Shown piece by piece: positions 54,462-63,341 of a DNA stretch of 64,000 nt (its first letter is position 1; each line of letters begins with the position of its first letter). The notes below the pieces were generated by a model. It was given only the letters and a program-made list of their open reading frames with translations. It was not told the DNA's origin and did not search any database. The position numbers and the translations under genes were made by a program. The stretch is from an uncultured Bryobacterales bacterium (GTDB lineage: Bacteria; Acidobacteriota; Terriglobia; Bryobacterales; UBA6623), in NCBI GenBank assembly GCA_951813605.1, contig OX638379.1, positions 940,471 to 1,004,470 of the forward strand. Direction: 5' to 3'.

Positions 54462-55886
54462 TCACATTCCTCTTACGTAGGGGCCTCCGACGCTGTCACG
54501 GAGATGGTTGCAGCGGGCTCGCATCGACTCGAGGACGGCCGCGTGCATTGGATCACCGGCAAGATTCGTAACCTCGTGCGGATCGGCCTCTAAGTCGAAT
54601 AGCTGTTCGTAGACTGGGTTCCGCTCGAAATAACGCACGTACTTGAATCGTTCCGCCCGCACTCCCTCGCTCTTTGGTATCGTCTCGCGTTCGTACAGGT
54701 GCTCGTAAAAGAAGTCCTGTCGCCAATCGACGCTTTCGCCTCGCAGCAGGGGCGCAAGGCTCCTTCCGCGCATCTCGGACGGAACCTCGACGCCAGCAAG
54801 GTCAAGCATGGTGACTGGGCAGTCGAAGCTGAGCGCCATCTCCTCGACGGCTGCACCGTGTCGAGACCTGTCGAGACGCGGGTCCGCAATGATCAACGGC
54901 TTGCGGATCGAGCCTTCGTACATCAGCCAAATCCCGGTGAGACCATGCTCGCCGATCATGATGCCGTTGTCGCCGGTGAAGATCACCACCGTGTTTTCGT
55001 CGAGCCCCTGGCGTTCCAGCTCCCCGACGATCCGGCCGACCTGCTCGTCCACGCCCGTGATTAGCCGGTACATGCCTTTCATCATTCGCTGGTACTTCTC
55101 CGGGTTGTCGAATCGCCGGAACCAGCGCTGCCTGCTCATCGAGACTTGTATGAATCCCGGCAAGCGGTGGAAATAGCTGTCGTCTGGAACGGGCGGCGGT
55201 GGAATGACTGCGTTCTCGTAGAGATCCTCGTAGCGACGATCGAATATGTATTGCTCGATATTGTCGTCCTCGGGATGCGGGGCGCTGAAGCTAACGGAGA
55301 GACAGAACGGCGCATTGGCTTCACTCGTCCGGATGAACTCGACGGCGTCGTCCCCATTGATTGTCGATAGGTGTTTGACGGTACCGTCTTGCGCTTCGCG
55401 GTAATAGGGGTTTCGGGTGGAACTCGCGATCCGGCGCCTGTAGAAGTCGAATATCCGTTCCGGGGCGCGACGGTCCACTTCGACGCCAAGCTTGCCCACG
55501 AATCCGGTCCGGTAACCGGCTCGCTTCAGCAGGGCAGGGTAGCTCCGGTCCATGCGCTGCAAGCTCATCGGCGGCATCGTGAAGGTGTAGCGGTGCTCCC
55601 TGCGGAACTCGCCGGTCAGGATGCTCGCGCGCGTCGCAGCACAGATCGACGTCGTGCAAAACGAATTCGAGAACCTCACGCCGCGCGCGGCCAGCTTGTC
55701 GATGTGGGGAGTCTGGATGATGTCGTTCCCTGCGCAGCCAAGCAGATCCCAGCGGTGGTTGTCCGTCATCAGAAAGACGATGTTCGGTGGGCGCGGATCG
55801 CTCTGGCCTCGGCTAACGGCTGAGGCGGTCAGCGCTCCTGTGGAGGCTGCCAAGAATCGACGGCGGTTGAATGAGGTGGACGGCAT
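54462..55886 (-). CDS. Sulfatase-fold enzyme with atypical C-A-A-T-R motif, Tat-exported
   Basis: 474 residues from ATG 55886, which opens a twin-arginine signal (FNRRRFLAAS). Close paralog of the protein at 20945-22378. The activation motif reads CAATRASILTG (Cys82): Ala replaces the usual Pro. The metal site reads MTDNHRWD where the paralog has VTDDQRWD, so the second Asp is Asn43. The GKWHLG block is GKLGVEVD. Anaerobic sulfatase-maturating enzymes are known to accept C-x-A-x-R, so the enzyme may still be active, perhaps through a different maturase than its neighbours. Third gene behind a diheme cytochrome and a PQQ dehydrogenase, 76 nt after the latter. Frame is open further upstream but only as a shadow of the PQQ gene. 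Confidence 0.9.
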   Translation of the reverse strand: MPSTSFNRRRFLAASTGALTASAVSRGQSDPRPPNIVFLMTDNHRWDLLGCAGNDIIQTPHIDKLAARGVRFSNSFCTTSICAATRASILTGEFRREHRYTFTMPPMSLQRMDRSYPALLKRAGYRTGFVGKLGVEVDRRAPERIFDFYRRRIASSTRNPYYREAQDGTVKHLSTINGDDAVEFIRTSEANAPFCLSVSFSAPHPEDDNIEQYIFDRRYEDLYENAVIPPPPVPDDSYFHRLPGFIQVSMSRQRWFRRFDNPEKYQRMMKGMYRLITGVDEQVGRIVGELERQGLDENTVVIFTGDNGIMIGEHGLTGIWLMYEGSIRKPLIIADPRLDRSRHGAAVEEMALSFDCPVTMLDLAGVEVPSEMRGRSLAPLLRGESVDWRQDFFYEHLYERETIPKSEGVRAERFKYVRYFERNPVYEQLFDLEADPHEVTNLAGDPMHAAVLESMRARCNHLRDSVGGPYVRGM

Positions 55887-55962
55887 GATGGGACGTGAAT
55901 CGCCTCCGCCGCAACGATAGCGCAACTGACCCCGCTTGCGGCCGCGACTTGGCCGACCGGCG

Positions 55963-57555
55963 CTAATCGTACAGGCCGAATGCGAAGACCCCGCTCTTCG
56001 TGGTGATTGCCACGTACTGGCGCCCGTCCGCCTCGAAGGTGACCGGTGAAGCCCGAATCGTGCCGCCGGTGTTGAAGTGCCACAAGACGTTTCCTGTCGT
56101 CGCGTCGGCGGCCATGAAGTTGCCGCCGCGGCTCCCGAAGAACACCAGGCCGCCGGCCGTCGACATTGCGCCGGCAAACATCACCTCGCGGTTTTCCACC
56201 CCGTGCAGGGGGATCTCCCAACGGATCTTGCCGTCGCTTATGTCGATTGCCCTCAGAAAGTTCGCCGCACCAGTCTCCAAGTGGTCGATGCTGTGGCCGG
56301 TTCGAAAGTACACCCCGCACGCGTCCCTGGCCATGACGTAAAGCAATCCCGTTCCCGGATGGAATGTGGGCGACTGCCAGTTTGTCCCGCCGTGGATGTC
56401 CGGGCAGGTGAGAGCGCCGGTGGGACTCGGTGTCGCTTCCGGCTTGCGGATCGGCCGGCCTTCGGGAGTCAGTCGGTCCAGCCAGGTTTGCTTGGCGAAG
56501 GACGTTCCGCGGAGGAACTTGCCGCTCTCGCGATCGAGTACGTAGAGGATGGCGTTGCGATTCGCATGGAACAGAAGCTTGCGCCGCTGGCCCTCCCACT
56601 CGGCGTCGACTAGCACCGGGGTCTGATTCGAGTCCCAGTCATGTTCGTCGTGAGGTGTGTACTGAAAGTGCCAGACCAGCTCGCCATCGTCAGGGCGCAA
56701 GGCCAGCAGCGACGCGGTGTAGAGGTTGTCGCCTTCGCGGTTCCGCCCGTCGAAATCCTTCGGGCCCGGGTTCCCTGTCGGCCAGTAGATCAGGTCCAGT
56801 TCAGGATCGTAGGTTCCGCTGGTCCAAGCCGTGCCGCCACCGGCCTTCCACGAGTCATTGTGTGGCCAAGTCTCCGAACCCGTTTCCCCTGGCGCGGGAA
56901 CGGTGTAGAAGCGCCATTCGCGCTTGCCAGTCTCCGCATTGAACGCGTCGAGATAGCCGCGCACCCGTCCCGTATCTCCTCCCCGAATGCCAATCAGCAC
57001 GCGGTTTTTCGCGACGATCGGCGAGCCGGTCGATCCAAAGCACGGCTGGTCCGCAGTAACGGCCGAGCGCCAGAGCATGGCACCGTTACGGCTGTCTAGC
57101 GCAACTATATGGCAGTCGGGCGTGGGCAGGTAGAGGCGGTTTCCAGAAAGGCCGAATCCGCGGCTGGAATTCGGATTCTGGCGTTCCGCGCCTCGCTCGA
57201 ATGGATAGTCGAATCGCCAGATGGAACGACCGGTGGTCGCGTCGATGGCGTACGCCCGCATCCCGCCGGCCGTAAGGTACATGATGCCGTCTCGGACAAT
57301 GGGCGTGGCTTCGCTGCGGGTCTGCTGCGGGCTGTACTGAAACATCCATTTGGGGACTAGCCGAGAAACATTCTCGCGATGGATTTGCCGTAGCGCGGAA
57401 TGGCGTCGCCCGGTGTTGTCACGGTCGTAGCTGAGCCAATTCGCGGGATTCCTGTAGCGCTCTTCCAGCGGTTGCGCCCTTGCAGAGGGTGCCAGTGCGA
57501 TGGCCCCAAGGACTGCCAAGCATGCTAGGGGGCGAAGCGTTCCGATCGCGGGCAT
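55963..57555 (-). CDS. PQQ-dependent dehydrogenase (quinoprotein)
   Basis: 530 residues from ATG 57555, which begins a signal peptide (LACLAVLGAIALAPSARA). An eight-bladed propeller with tryptophan-docking-type repeats (NAETGKREWRF, DRESGKFLRG, DATTGNVLWHF, DATTGRSIWRF). HDEHDWDSNQTP is the characteristic catalytic-Asp region and GGTNWQSPTFHP a PQQ-pocket block. The vicinal Cys-Cys of methanol dehydrogenases is not seen. These enzymes oxidise alcohols or sugars in the periplasm and pass electrons to cytochrome c, here surely the product of the gene 11 nt upstream. The frame is open far upstream, but that part is antisense-like shadow of the cytochrome gene. Confidence 0.92.
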   Translation of the reverse strand: MPAIGTLRPLACLAVLGAIALAPSARAQPLEERYRNPANWLSYDRDNTGRRHSALRQIHRENVSRLVPKWMFQYSPQQTRSEATPIVRDGIMYLTAGGMRAYAIDATTGRSIWRFDYPFERGAERQNPNSSRGFGLSGNRLYLPTPDCHIVALDSRNGAMLWRSAVTADQPCFGSTGSPIVAKNRVLIGIRGGDTGRVRGYLDAFNAETGKREWRFYTVPAPGETGSETWPHNDSWKAGGGTAWTSGTYDPELDLIYWPTGNPGPKDFDGRNREGDNLYTASLLALRPDDGELVWHFQYTPHDEHDWDSNQTPVLVDAEWEGQRRKLLFHANRNAILYVLDRESGKFLRGTSFAKQTWLDRLTPEGRPIRKPEATPSPTGALTCPDIHGGTNWQSPTFHPGTGLLYVMARDACGVYFRTGHSIDHLETGAANFLRAIDISDGKIRWEIPLHGVENREVMFAGAMSTAGGLVFFGSRGGNFMAADATTGNVLWHFNTGGTIRASPVTFEADGRQYVAITTKSGVFAFGLYD

Positions 57556-57566
57556 TTGTAGAGACC

Positions 57567-58418
57567 TCAGTAAACAGAGAACCCACGCACGACAGGGGTG
57601 AATGGATCCCTTTGGCGATCCAAGAACGCTAGCAGGTTTCCCAGATCCTCCGACGCTAGTCTGGTCTTGTAATCGGCAGGCATGCGCGAGCGGGGCGGCA
57701 TGGCGAGAGATTTCAATTCGCTGCGCCGAAGAGACACGATTTCGCCGCCAGCGGTCAGTATCAGGACGTGGAAAGTATCCTCGTTCTTCAGCACGCCCTC
57801 GATCCGTCGTCCGTCCAGCGTCTCGACGACCACCGACTCGAATCCGGGCGCTAGCTCCGCGTCGGGTTCGAGGACATCTTCGCGGATTCTGCCGCTCGCC
57901 TTCTTCACAGCGATCGAGTCCAGTGACGGCCCCAGAAAGCCGCCCGTTCCGTTCACGATGTGGCAAGACGCGCAGCCTGCCTGGCGGAACACCGCACTGC
58001 CCGCCTCGGGATCGCCTTGCAGAGGCGGTTGCTCTCCGGGAAGTGCCAAGCTGCGCAGATAGGAAATTACGTGCCAGATGCGCTCGTCCGGCAGATCCGG
58101 CTGGGGTGGCATGTCGGTGCCGGGGATCCCTTGACGAATCAGTGAGAAGAGGGCTTTTTGCGAGCCGCGCCTCACGCTTCTTGTCCGCACGAGATTCGCG
58201 GCCATCGCGCCCTGAGCCTTCTGGCCGTGGCACACGGCGCAACGTTCGTGAAACAGCTCGTCCCCCGCTTGAACTGCCGCAGGGTCACGGCCGAACGGGT
58301 TCTCCGCCGCAGAACCGGACTCCCCCGCATTCTGGGCCGCTGCCGGTATCAGGGCTGACGCTAGCGCAACAGTTCCGAGCGCCAATCGATTCCTGAATGA
58401 TTGCTTCGACACGTCCAT
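57567..58418 (-). CDS. Secreted diheme cytochrome c
   Basis: 283 residues with a signal peptide (ALGTVALASALIPAAA). First heme domain (about 45-125) with CAVCH at 60-64 and distal Met in TDMPPQP. Second domain (about 135-283) with CASCH at 149-153, and a following beta segment (ESVVVETLDGRRIEGVLKNED) like the TIGR02603 domain of the propeller fusion proteins in this window. It is the probable electron acceptor of the PQQ dehydrogenase directly downstream. First gene of the cytochrome-PQQ-sulfatase operon. Confidence 0.93.
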   Translation of the reverse strand: MDVSKQSFRNRLALGTVALASALIPAAAQNAGESGSAAENPFGRDPAAVQAGDELFHERCAVCHGQKAQGAMAANLVRTRSVRRGSQKALFSLIRQGIPGTDMPPQPDLPDERIWHVISYLRSLALPGEQPPLQGDPEAGSAVFRQAGCASCHIVNGTGGFLGPSLDSIAVKKASGRIREDVLEPDAELAPGFESVVVETLDGRRIEGVLKNEDTFHVLILTAGGEIVSLRRSELKSLAMPPRSRMPADYKTRLASEDLGNLLAFLDRQRDPFTPVVRGFSVY

Positions 58419-58848
58419 GAGCAGCTAGTGCCCTATTAGTATGCGCGATCGGCGCTGAACCGGCTCTCGTCTAACGGCATCGCAACTCGGAGGTAGCAGC
58501 TGTGCACTTCACGCACCTCCAAGCCAGCCGATGCGACCGATATTGCTCTTGACGGATGGCCGGGCCTCGAACGCAAGTCGATAGTGAGCGGCCAGCGCGG
58601 CAGGCGAGCAATTCGCCCCTCGACCTTGCGCTCGGTGTCCAATCTGCTAGTGCACCAATGACGACCACCACTCCCAATCGACGGGTTGATCCGGTGTCTC
58701 GCGGCAGGCTATGGCGCTTTCGAGAGCGGAGAGCAAGGTTCGCCAGATTCGCTTCAGCGTGCCTCTCTCGCGTGCGATCAGCCAAGTCCACCGTAGTTGC
58801 GTCCCCGGCGTGCTGTTAACGCGTCATGCAACTGAGCAACGGACAAAA
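58419..58848. other. Intergenic interval, 430 bp
   Basis: Upstream of the cytochrome operon and downstream of the small secreted protein. TAATAG lies about 14 nt upstream of the cytochrome start on the minus strand. No gene recognised. Confidence 0.5.
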
Positions 58849-59169
58849 TCAATCATTGTCGGCGCGAGCCTTTCTAAACGGTGCGTGCCCGGCACCCGGG
58901 CAGTTCTCCTGCTTAGCGCTCGCAAGGCTGTTGATCGCTTCGAGACCTTTGTGCAGTCGGAGGCCGTCTTGATTGCGGCCCAAGTAAAAGGAAACCTCTA
59001 TGCCCGGGTCATTCCGAGCGACCTGGGTGATCTTTCCACCCAGTTCGTCAACCTTCTCGACCACCCCGGGATCCAGGGCGGCCTCTGGTTCAGAGCCACC
59101 CTCCTGCTGGGCAACTCCTGCCGCAACCATCCCGAAGTACGTGAAGATCGCAATCGTGGCAATCCGCAT
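58849..59169 (-). CDS. Small secreted protein, resembles N-terminal cap of leucine-rich-repeat proteins
   Basis: 106 residues. A perfect AAGGAGG ribosome binding site 5 nt before the ATG supports this as real. Signal peptide (IATIAIFTYFGMVAAGVA). The mature part (VVEKVDELGGKITQVARND, IEVSFYLGRN, LHKGLEAINSL) looks like the opening of secreted leucine-rich-repeat proteins, where strands of L-x-x-L-x-L repeats would follow. Here the sequence ends after about 20 unrelated residues, so the gene may be truncated, or the cap may be a stand-alone protein. No partner gene. Confidence 0.65.
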   Translation of the reverse strand: MRIATIAIFTYFGMVAAGVAQQEGGSEPEAALDPGVVEKVDELGGKITQVARNDPGIEVSFYLGRNQDGLRLHKGLEAINSLASAKQENCPGAGHAPFRKARADND

Positions 59170-59174
59170 GGGAA

Positions 59175-59181
59175 CCTCCTT
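59175..59181 (-). promoter_or_regulatory. Ribosome binding site AAGGAGG
   Basis: Perfect anti-16S match 5 nt before the ATG at 59169; the strongest site in the window and decisive for calling this small gene. Confidence 0.8.
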
Positions 59182-60056
59182 TTCTTCGACCAGGATTGGA
59201 TGTTTTGTTTCGAAGCAGTTCTTTGAAGGCCACGCGGTCGCGAAGCAGGAAGCATTCCCTCGGCGCAGCCTCTTTGCATGTCCAGGGAACCTCGAAGTCG
59301 AGTCCCAGCGGCGTTTTCGAATGTCGTAATTCCCAGCGCCAAAGTCATCGAGCGCAATGTCAATATGTGTCTTGGGCGAAATTCTTACACATTGAGTGCC
59401 CCGGAGCAGAGAACTGAGGTTACTCGGCTGGATCTGACGTCATTCTAGATACGATGGCAGCCGGGAAGTCGCGGGGGGACCGCCGTTCGAACCGTCGGCG
59501 GCCAAAGCCCTGCCTGCCGGTTCCGCACTGATCGCAACGCCGGAACACTGCAAGGCAGGGCAGCCGATCGGGGTGCCTTGGCCTAGGTTCGCGTCCGCAA
59601 CTAGACGCTGATAGGTCCGTTTGGCCCTTGGTACACGGGTATTTCCCGGTCGCACCGTACCGTGGGAAGAGGGATTGCCATCGTGGCAACTAGGGCCTGC
59701 CGTCGAGGATATAGCTCGTGCATGGAACCGAGACCAATGCGAGTTCGCTAACAGCGTGACGTAGACGTGTGCTGCGAGGCGTCTACCAAGGGATTTCATT
59801 GGCGGCTTGCGGCGCGCATCTCTGAAATAAACGCGGCTCTCGACTGTGACGCGGTGCGAACGCGTATTCGGACCTCGGCGGCGCGACTACTCCTGCAACA
59901 AGAAGGCTGGGCAGTGTACGATCTTAGGGAAGCTCCCGCCTCCGATTTCGGTTACGGTTCTAGATTCGGCCGATCGGACTAACTGACAGGGCAGTTGGAT
60001 TAGGCGGGAAGGCTATCTACATCGTCGTCGACGATCCATTCCAAGGAGCCAATTAA
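59182..60056. other. Gene-poor interval upstream of TonB receptor, 0.9 kb
   Basis: Divergent promoter region of the small secreted protein and the receptor gene. Contains a nested stem-loop at 59507-59561 and GGAG at 60045-60048, 8 nt before the receptor ATG. Short open frames are not recognisable. Confidence 0.5.
59507..59561. other. Nested inverted repeat, candidate structured RNA or regulatory site
   Basis: An outer perfect 9-bp stem (GCCCTGCCT 59507-59515 with AGGCAGGGC 59553-59561) encloses an inner 6-bp stem (GTTCCG 59520-59525 with CGGAAC 59541-59546) and a 15-nt loop. No T-run on either side. Confidence 0.4.
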
Positions 60057-63000
60057 ATGACGAAATCATTCTTGCTAGGCCTTGTGGCCTCGCTGTGTCT
60101 TGTCTTGCCCGGCGTGCTCGCTCAAGTAGAGACAGCGCGTATTTCCGGCACGGTCAGTGACGCAACGGGCGCGGTGATACCGGCCGTCGATGTCACTGTG
60201 ACCCACCTCCAGACGAACCGCCAGTTCGTAACCCAGACCAATCAGGAAGGGCGATACGCGGCTCCGAATCTCCAGCTTGGCGATTACGAGGTGGCAGTGG
60301 AAGCCGAGGGATTCAAGCGAATCCTACGGACAGGGATCAACCTCGAGATCCGGGAGGCGGCCGTTGTCGACGTCGTGCTCGAAGTAGGGCAAGTGACGGA
60401 GAGCGTTGCGGTCCTTGCGGACGCCCCGCTGCTGACCACCGTGGAGGCGGCTCAAGGCGAGGTGATCAGCAACAAGCAGATTGTGGACTTTCCGCTCAAC
60501 GGCAGGAGCTACATCAAGCTCGCCCTCCTCTCCACCGGGGCGATGATGACCAACACTGGCCGGCGAGATTCGTTCAGCGCTTCAGGCATGCGTCCCAGCC
60601 AGAACAACGTCATGCTTGACGGCATCGACAACAACAACCTGCAAAGCGCGACTCACGCGCGAAGGTCCGACGCCACTTCGATCTCAATCGATGCGGTCCA
60701 GGAATTCAAGGTGGAGACGAACACCTTCTCGGCAGAATACGGCAAATCAGCCGGCGGCGTAGTCAACGTGGTGATGAAATCCGGCACTAACCAGATTCAC
60801 GGGACCGTGTTTGGGTTTCTGCGCAACGAGGTGTTCGACGCCAAGAACTTTTTCGATGATCCGGACTCGCCTCGCCCGCCGTTCAAGAGGAGCCAATTTG
60901 GGTTCTCGGCCGGTGGACCCATAGCCAAGAACAGAACATTCATCTTCGGGGACTACGAAGGGACCCGGGTGCGCGAGTCGCGCACGGTGAACAACACGAT
61001 TCCAACGATCCTCATGCGGCAAGGGGACTTCACCGAGATCGGAAGTCCGATCTTCGACCCCGACAGCCTCAGCGAGGTGGGCGGCAAGTTTTTCCGCGAC
61101 CCCTTCCCGGGCAACATCATTCCGCTAACGCGGATGGACCCGGTGTCCGCGCAAGCGAAAGATTGGTATCCGGATCCCAAGAACGCTCGGTTGACGCAGA
61201 ACTATCTCTTCAACCCGCCCAGAGAGGAGAATCGGAACCGCGGCGATGTTCGGGTCGACCATGTATTTTCCGGGACCGACAACATTTTCTTTCGATATAG
61301 CCAGGACACGAGATTCATTCCGGCATCGCCGAATCTGCCAATACCGGCAATCGGCGGTGCCGGTAACACAGGTGGAAGTTTTACGCACGCGGGCCAGAAC
61401 ACGGGGCTCGCGTGGAACCACATCTTCACCCCCACGACCCTTACCTCCACGCGACTCGGCTGGAACAACACCGACACGAAGCTAAGCCCCCTCATCGACT
61501 ACAACGCCAACGCTCAGCTGGGCATCGAGGGTGTCGACCAGAGCCAGCCGGGAGCGCCGCGCTTCAACATTTCCGGTGTCACCGCTCTGGGCATCGGGTC
61601 GAACGTTCCGAACGACGCGAACGCTCAGACCCGCCAGCTCAAGAACGACACGACCTTCATCCGGGGCCGCCACACGGTCAAGGTCGGGGCCGACATGATG
61701 TGGCTGCAGAACTATCTCAAGAACCCGAAGGAAAGGCTCGGCCTCTTCTTCTTCAACGGAAACTACACTCGGAACACTGATGGGAACCGAGGCGGGGATC
61801 CCTTCGCTCATTTCCTCACGGGAATCCCGCACCAGAGTCGCGTGGCGCGCGGGGTGTACATGGCGCTGCGAGGACAGTTCCACCAGTTCTATTTGCAAGA
61901 CGAATGGAAGGTCTCCAAGAAGCTGACGGTCAACATGGGGGTCCGTTACCAAGTCTTCTTGCCGTGGGTCGAAAAATCCAGGAACGGGTGGGTGAACTTC
62001 GACATCGAAGCGAATCCCGAGAATCCTCCGCTCGTTCTGGCGGTCGCAGGAGGCAGCCGTCTGGAGCGTTCCCATGTCCAGACGGATCTCGACAACTTCG
62101 GCCCCCGCGTCGGTTTTGCCTACCAGGTCCGCCCCGGCACCGTGATACGGGCCGGTTACGGCGTGTTCCACGGCACCTGGGATCCGCCGGGCGGTGGCAA
62201 GCTGATGCAGAGCAATCCTCCGTTCGAGGTGCGGAACTGGAGCAGCACGGACAACATCCACCCCGACATCCGGTTGCGAACTGGCATCCCCAACTCCCCG
62301 GTCAGCGACAGCTTCGACCCAAGCGCGGCGTCGAACATGTCAGTCACCAACTACCAGAGAGACCGGTCTTGGCCGTATTCGCAGCAATGGAACTTCAACA
62401 TCCAGCAGAGTTTCGGCGGTGACTGGATGCTGGAGGTCGGGTATTTCGCTTCGAAGTCGACGCACGCCGTGCGGAAATACGACATGAACTTCTCGCCCCC
62501 CGGGCCGGGCAATCGGAACAAGAAGCGCCGCTGGAAGTCGATCGTGTGGCCGGGGTCGGACATTGTCATCTCGCCCTTGGCCCAGGTGTTCCGGCATCAA
62601 TTCGACGGGGACGCAAACTTCCACTCGGCCCAGTTCAAGATCAAGAAGCGCTTGTCAAACGGTCTGAACGTGTTGGGATCCTATGCTTACTCCAAGAACA
62701 TCGACGACTTCTGCGCCGAGGGCGGTGGCGGCACGACCGGAGGCTGCGGCGAGCCGCAGGACACAAATAACTTCCGTCTGAACAAGTCGCTGAGCAGCTT
62801 GCACATTCAGAATCAGTTCGTGGGAAGCGTCATCTACGACCTGCCATTCGGCAGGGGACGGCGATGGGGCTCTAGCTGGAACGGCATTCAAGAGGGAGTG
62901 CTTGGCGGCTGGACTCTGGCGAGCATCACCACCCTAAGGAGCGGCCAGCCATTCAGCGCCACAGTTCGAGGGAACCCGGCCAACACGAACACGACCAACC

Positions 63001-63341
63001 GGCCGAACCTGCTCGGGGATCCCAACCTGCCTTCAGGCCAGCGGACGCTGGGTCGGTGGTTCGATACGGACATGCTGGTCCCCAACGAGAGGTATCAATT
63101 CGGCAACGCGGCGCGAAACATCCTGTTCTCGCCCGACCGCAGGAATTGGGACTTCGCTGTCTACAAGCGGTTCGAGCTCACCGAGTCCAAGTCGCTGCAG
63201 TTCCGGTTCGAGGCCTTCAACTTCACCAACACGCCCCCGTTCAACAACCCGAATGCCGAGGTGGGTAATCGCAACTTCGGCCGCATCACCAGTGCCGGAG
63301 GCCCGAGAAACATCCAGTTCGGACTCAAGTTCATTTTCTGA
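60057..63341 (+). CDS. TonB-dependent receptor, Oar-like, with N-terminal carboxypeptidase-regulatory domain
   Basis: 1094 residues. GGAG lies 8 nt before the ATG. Signal peptide (LGLVASLCLVLPGVLA), then a carboxypeptidase-regulatory-like beta-sandwich (about 27-115: ISGTVSDATGAVIPAVDVTVT, GFKRILRTGINL). A plug domain follows (about 120-245: VEAAQGEVISNKQIVDFPLNGRS, LDGIDNN, AEYGKSAGGVVNVVMKSG) and then a large outer-membrane barrel to the C-terminus, which ends in aromatic LKFIF as outer-membrane barrels do. Acidobacteriota typically carry dozens of these. They import or bind large oligomers, commonly glycans. It is the only outer-membrane uptake gene here and the plausible importer for the products of the surrounding hydrolases. 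Confidence 0.95.
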   Translation: MTKSFLLGLVASLCLVLPGVLAQVETARISGTVSDATGAVIPAVDVTVTHLQTNRQFVTQTNQEGRYAAPNLQLGDYEVAVEAEGFKRILRTGINLEIREAAVVDVVLEVGQVTESVAVLADAPLLTTVEAAQGEVISNKQIVDFPLNGRSYIKLALLSTGAMMTNTGRRDSFSASGMRPSQNNVMLDGIDNNNLQSATHARRSDATSISIDAVQEFKVETNTFSAEYGKSAGGVVNVVMKSGTNQIHGTVFGFLRNEVFDAKNFFDDPDSPRPPFKRSQFGFSAGGPIAKNRTFIFGDYEGTRVRESRTVNNTIPTILMRQGDFTEIGSPIFDPDSLSEVGGKFFRDPFPGNIIPLTRMDPVSAQAKDWYPDPKNARLTQNYLFNPPREENRNRGDVRVDHVFSGTDNIFFRYSQDTRFIPASPNLPIPAIGGAGNTGGSFTHAGQNTGLAWNHIFTPTTLTSTRLGWNNTDTKLSPLIDYNANAQLGIEGVDQSQPGAPRFNISGVTALGIGSNVPNDANAQTRQLKNDTTFIRGRHTVKVGADMMWLQNYLKNPKERLGLFFFNGNYTRNTDGNRGGDPFAHFLTGIPHQSRVARGVYMALRGQFHQFYLQDEWKVSKKLTVNMGVRYQVFLPWVEKSRNGWVNFDIEANPENPPLVLAVAGGSRLERSHVQTDLDNFGPRVGFAYQVRPGTVIRAGYGVFHGTWDPPGGGKLMQSNPPFEVRNWSSTDNIHPDIRLRTGIPNSPVSDSFDPSAASNMSVTNYQRDRSWPYSQQWNFNIQQSFGGDWMLEVGYFASKSTHAVRKYDMNFSPPGPGNRNKKRRWKSIVWPGSDIVISPLAQVFRHQFDGDANFHSAQFKIKKRLSNGLNVLGSYAYSKNIDDFCAEGGGGTTGGCGEPQDTNNFRLNKSLSSLHIQNQFVGSVIYDLPFGRGRRWGSSWNGIQEGVLGGWTLASITTLRSGQPFSATVRGNPANTNTTNRPNLLGDPNLPSGQRTLGRWFDTDMLVPNERYQFGNAARNILFSPDRRNWDFAVYKRFELTESKSLQFRFEAFNFTNTPPFNNPNAEVGNRNFGRITSAGGPRNIQFGLKFIF

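Noticed and set aside
57556-58242. N-terminal extension of the PQQ dehydrogenase frame
   Set aside because: It overlaps the diheme cytochrome on the same strand in another frame; the true start at 57555 has a signal peptide.
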